A stretch of DNA of 5,588 nucleotides from Phycisphaerales bacterium UBA3158 (GTDB lineage Bacteria > Planctomycetota > Phycisphaerae > Phycisphaerales > SM1A02): contig DEYM01000100.1 in assembly GCA_002364555.1 (NCBI GenBank), positions 803-6,390 of the forward strand. Reading direction: 5' to 3'. Below, piece by piece: positions 5,118 to 5,588 of the stretch; positions within the stretch are counted from its first letter, which is position 1; the number at the start of each line of letters is the position of its first letter. The position numbers and the translations under genes were made by a program. The notes beneath the pieces were generated by a model. The model searched no databases. It saw nothing but the letters and a program-made list of their open reading frames with translations, and had not been told where the DNA came from.

Positions 5118-5588
5118 CTAGAAGGAGGGCTTTTCGGTGGGGATCTTGTAGAAGCCCCTTCCGGTCGATTCCAGTTCCCCCTTGGAGACCAGGACACGCC
5201 AGACATCCACCGGGAACTTCTCCGGGGGGAGAATCGAGTCGAACCCCGCATCCTTGCCTGTGGACAGCGGACTTCTGCCCAGTTTCGATTCATGATCGAG
5301 ACGCATGAGCTTGAAGCGTTTTCGAAACGCCTTCATCGCATCCCTCAGTACCTCCGGCGGGAACTCGGGAAGGATCTCCTCGAGAGGATCCTCGGCCTCC
5401 TCGATTCCCTGCAGCACATTGATGAGATGCTCGATCGCGGAGAGATCACGGCCCGCAATGGCGCCGGCGACCTCGTTGGGATCGGCCTTGGCCTTCACGA
5501 GTAGTCGTTGCAGTTCTCCCCAACGAGGACCGGATTCATCCGCTGTCATGTCCTGAAGAAGCGATCTTGCTTCATCGGTCAATGAAGT
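5118..5588 (-). CDS. Unrecognised protein, 5' end outside the window
   Basis: The last 156 residues of a protein that I do not recognise. The frame stays open to the right edge of the window, and the only start-like codon near it, a TTG at 5580-5582, has open codons before it, so the true start probably lies outside. The visible part is mostly helical and acidic in its first half, with Glu- and Asp-rich stretches. A basic segment follows (about residues 85-97, AMKAFRKRFKLMRL). The C-terminal third has ILPPEKFPVDVW and GELESTGRGFYKIP, which reads like a small winged-helix-style fold. There is no signal peptide in the visible part, no membrane segment, and no catalytic motif or cysteine cluster. 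It stops with TAG and the esterase gene starts 32 bp later on the same strand, so the two are likely co-transcribed. A regulatory or structural role is only an impression. Confidence 0.7.
   Translation of the reverse strand, partial: TSLTDEARSLLQDMTADESGPRWGELQRLLVKAKADPNEVAGAIAGRDLSAIEHLINVLQGIEEAEDPLEEILPEFPPEVLRDAMKAFRKRFKLMRLDHESKLGRSPLSTGKDAGFDSILPPEKFPVDVWRVLVSKGELESTGRGFYKIPTEKPSF

Noticed and set aside
1..5588. CRISPR arrays, insertion sequences, attachment sites, tRNA or rRNA genes
   Set aside because: No repeated spacer-like units, terminal inverted repeats with a transposase, or structured RNA signatures were seen; the genes fill nearly all of the window.

Overview
The window is a compact, gene-dense stretch of bacterial chromosome, moderately GC-rich by eye, with signal peptides and Shine-Dalgarno sites. 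The sialidase-like protein has wording I associate with planctomycete homologues, so a Planctomycetota-type organism is my best guess. That is an inference from recalled protein style; no rRNA or other phylogenetic marker is present. I see no mobile element, CRISPR array, tRNA or rRNA.

Layout. Left block (1-1317, minus strand): the start of a class I SAM-dependent methyltransferase (running off the left edge), preceded on the same strand by a complete N-acetylneuraminate lyase-like aldolase, 37 bp apart. A 113-bp divergent intergenic region (1318-1430) separates the lyase from a plus-strand, secreted, four-Asp-box sialidase-like beta-propeller protein (1431-3128, GTG start). The two divergent genes look like a small sialic-acid scavenging module: the exported enzyme would release a terminal sugar and the cytoplasmic aldolase would split it. 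No transporter or downstream ManNAc genes are visible.

Right block (3156-5588, minus strand): three co-directional genes with 25-32 bp gaps, read right to left. They are an unrecognised conserved-looking protein (5' end outside the window), a secreted alpha/beta-hydrolase esterase, and an N-terminally anchored MsrB-MsrA methionine sulfoxide reductase fusion. This block converges on the sialidase gene, with a 27-bp gap and a hairpin-forming inverted repeat at the junction.

The most interesting signal is in the sialidase-like protein. Its roughly 215-residue N-terminal extension contains a degenerate copy of its own last propeller blade (17 of 36 identical residues with no gap, offset exactly 351 residues). 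The classical first-arginine (RIP) motif and nearby acid/base Asp also appear replaced. The other genes are recognisable families in an ordinary arrangement.
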